This document shows, piece after piece, positions 62,295-64,000 of a stretch of DNA of 64,000 bases. Every line of letters starts with the position of its first letter. Position 1 is the stretch's first letter. Under the pieces are notes generated by a model. The model made no database searches, had not been told where the DNA came from, and saw only the letters and a list, made by a program, of their open reading frames with translations. Origin of the DNA: Lactuca virosa (Eukaryota; Streptophyta; Magnoliopsida; Asterales; Asteraceae); assembly GCA_928212115.1 (NCBI GenBank), contig CAKMRJ010005745.1, positions 222,375,697-222,439,696 on the forward strand, written 5' to 3'. The position numbers were made by a program, and so were the translations under genes.

Positions 62295-62824
62295 GGGAAT
62301 ATACCTTACGCCATCACCTAAGCTTAGGTACTAAACTTCTAAAATATGTCGTTTTAACATGCTAAATATACCCGATTTGGTTTCACTTTGTACTATATCA
62401 TCCTCCATAACATTTCTTTACCATCTGTGTTTTCTTTCCTCAATTATCGTTTATTACTTCACCCAAGTGAACATTACTAAACCTAACCTAAACTAAACCC
62501 TAAATGGAAAACCAGAAACCCCTTTCCCGAACCCTAAACCCTAAATCGAAACCCTAAACCTTAAATCTAAACCCTAAACCCTAAACCCAACCTAAACACG
62601 AACCCTAAATCTAAACCCTAACCCTAAACCTAAACCTAAACCTAAACCTTAAACCCTAAAATCTAAACCCTAAAACCATAACCCCTAAAACCTATTGTGT
62701 CGATCTTGAATTTACATTTGAAGTATAATCGTGAATCCATTAACCGTAATCTTTATATAGTAAAAAACGGTATTTTCAAAAGGTTTAGTACCTAAGCTTA
62801 GGTGGGGCTGTAATGTATATTCCC
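62295..62824. mobile_element. Inverted-repeat (MITE-like) element containing telomere-like repeats
   Basis: The ends are imperfect inverted repeats of about 42 bp: GGGAATATACC...CACCTAAGCTTAGGTACTAAAC on the left, its complement on the right ending ...GTATATTCCC. Each arm itself holds the palindrome CCTAAGCTTAGG. It is 530 bp and non-coding. No clear target duplication is found, so the class is open. Confidence 0.65.
62505..62693. repeat. Interstitial telomere-like repeats (CCCTAAA)n
   Basis: About 190 bp of degenerate CCCTAAACCCTAAA-type repeats, often as AAACCTAAACC variants. It lies inside the inverted-repeat element, with ordinary genes to the left and LTR sequence to the right, so this is not a chromosome end. 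Confidence 0.85.
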
Positions 62825-62894
62825 GTTAGATATATATATATTATATATATATATATATTATTATATATATATTATTATATATATATAATTATAG

Positions 62895-63350
62895 GGTGAG
62901 ATCGGTTGAGAACTCATAGTTTCCCGAGAACCCCGAGAACAAAAGTGAAGCGTTGGATTGGATTTAAGATTATAGGGTAAGATGTCTTTTCGTTTTATTT
63001 AAGTATTACAACATCTGTCCGATTTTCTTCCAAAAATATCACTTCTAACTTCAAAATTATCAAAATCAACAACGAAATCATAACAAATCTACATCGATCG
63101 AATAGTTCTTATCTTAAATTCATAATTTCTTTCTTCATTGATTTCTTTCGTCATTGATTTCTTCATTGAAATAGTTGTTAACGCAAATTCGAGATCGATT
63201 ACAAAGCAAAATGAAAGAACCCCTTTCTATACTTTCATATTTCTGAAAGACCCAAACTTTCATACTTGACAATATAGTTACTCCAAAACATGCTACATGC
63301 ATATTATAAAATAATATTTTTACATTGATAAAGTCATTACAAAAGATTGG
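62895..63350. other. Repeat-like spacer, unassigned
   Basis: The phrase GGTGAGATCGGTTGAGAACTC near 62896 and a nearby CCCGAGAACCCCGAGAAC have the look of a repeated non-autonomous element, but no borders are visible. No gene is supported. Confidence 0.3.
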
Positions 63351-64000
63351 ATACAAACCGGGAATGTTTTAAGATTTTACATAACTACCCAGGATATTGT
63401 AAATCTATACAAACCTAAACCAAAATACAAAAAAAAAATTACCAACTATTCTAAGTCTTCCAACTATACTGGGTGCTTATTGCCTGCATTATGTTAAAAC
63501 ATTGGGAGGGGTAAGCGATAACGCTTAGTGAGTTCAATAATAGATACAATATAACGTTATGCCATATATATACCAATATGGCAGAAGCAAATAGGAGCAA
63601 TAGGAGCAAGGAACAACAAAGGCATAATGTGATAAGCTTTCCCTAACAATCATTGATTTAATTCAAAGATATACAATCATTTAGACATAACAATTTCCAT
63701 ACTTGATAAACATCAATAATGCTTCGGCCCAAATGGCACTGAAGACAAACAATTTCTGATTAACATTAAGGTAGATTTCAGGTTTTCACGCCCTGTCTAA
63801 CCATATGCCAATGCCATCGAATAGAGTCATTCACTTACTGGGGGACATGCTCTACCTGGCCAGAGGCTACTACCAGTGCCACTGTGAATCTGAGTTCGTA
63901 AACTGATCACATGGTCAAAGGTATAGCTTTGCTATCATAAATAGCAGAAATAAAAATAACACGGGAAAATACTCAAGAATAACATTCTACCGAAGCCAAA
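63351..64000 (-). repeat. Partial Gypsy-type LTR running off the window
   Basis: The minus strand carries the same box as the other LTRs (CTCACTAAGCGTTATCGC, about 63520-63537). An acceptor-like AATGCAG|GCA ends at 63484 and a donor-like GTAAGTG lies at 63838. The LTR 3' end must be left of 63480 but is not sharply visible, so the start given is approximate. The 5' end is outside the window. Confidence 0.45.

Noticed and set aside
62505..62693. Telomere repeats, suggesting a chromosome end
   Set aside because: They are degenerate, short and flanked on both sides by ordinary genomic sequence.

Overview
The window is nuclear DNA of a flowering plant, most likely a lettuce-type Asteraceae (Lactuca or a near relative). 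The genes have introns with GT-AG borders, plant ribosomal-protein promoter elements, and deep LTR-retrotransposon nesting. The motif ACTCG-N-CGAGT, which I associate from memory with lettuce repeats, recurs many times. The species call is inference. About half of the window is transposon-derived, and six host protein genes are well supported. Genes from left to right: (1) eIF2-alpha copy 1, minus strand, 1518-4056, seven exons, 345 aa. (2) eIF2-alpha copy 2, plus strand, 13969-16377, the same seven-exon structure, 349 aa, so the two copies are divergently oriented paralogues about 9.9 kb apart. (3) An unrecognised 118-aa membrane protein, plus, 20427-20783. (4) Ribosomal protein eL30, minus, 27190-27912, five coding exons. 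(5) A membrane-anchored J-domain protein with a DUF1977 tail, minus, 31564-32628. (6) Condensin II subunit CAP-D3, minus, 57139-62074, nine exons, about 1352 aa. These are housekeeping genes (translation initiation, ribosome, chaperone, chromosome condensation) and do not form an operon or cluster.

Transposon layout: a decayed Copia integrase relic (1-870). A hAT-like MITE with an expanded CCACCA repeat (4292-5064). A stack of Gypsy-type LTRs (5265-8107) including a retroelement leader that carries an 81-bp 5S-rRNA-derived piece. A complete solo LTR (8641-11043, TSD acacg). A dead LINE (23405-26109). A TTCGTTTA-rich element with a Tourist-like MITE inside it (28745-30170). Then a Russian-doll nest from 34367 to 56665: an old Copia element is interrupted by a minus-strand element with no visible coding domain (37552-52425, TSD atcgg), which is itself interrupted by a younger Copia element (40925-48784, TSD cctct). 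A separate solo LTR (52527-54386, TSD agata) also sits in the old Copia. An inverted-repeat element with telomere-like repeats follows CAP-D3, and a partial LTR runs off the right end.

Most unusual observation: six Gypsy-type LTRs of different sequence share one architecture. Each has a good or slightly decayed splice donor (typically AG|GTGAGT), in four of them an array of short hairpin-forming repeats, then a CTCACTAAGC-like box 20-50 nt before a CAG| acceptor. The acceptor lies about 180-270 bp from the LTR 3' end in the five LTRs whose end is visible. The young Copia has its own LTR donor and an acceptor exactly before its gag ATG. The palindrome ACTCG-N-CGAGT is shared between Gypsy-type LTRs and the Copia leader. 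All of this was read by eye and no search was run.
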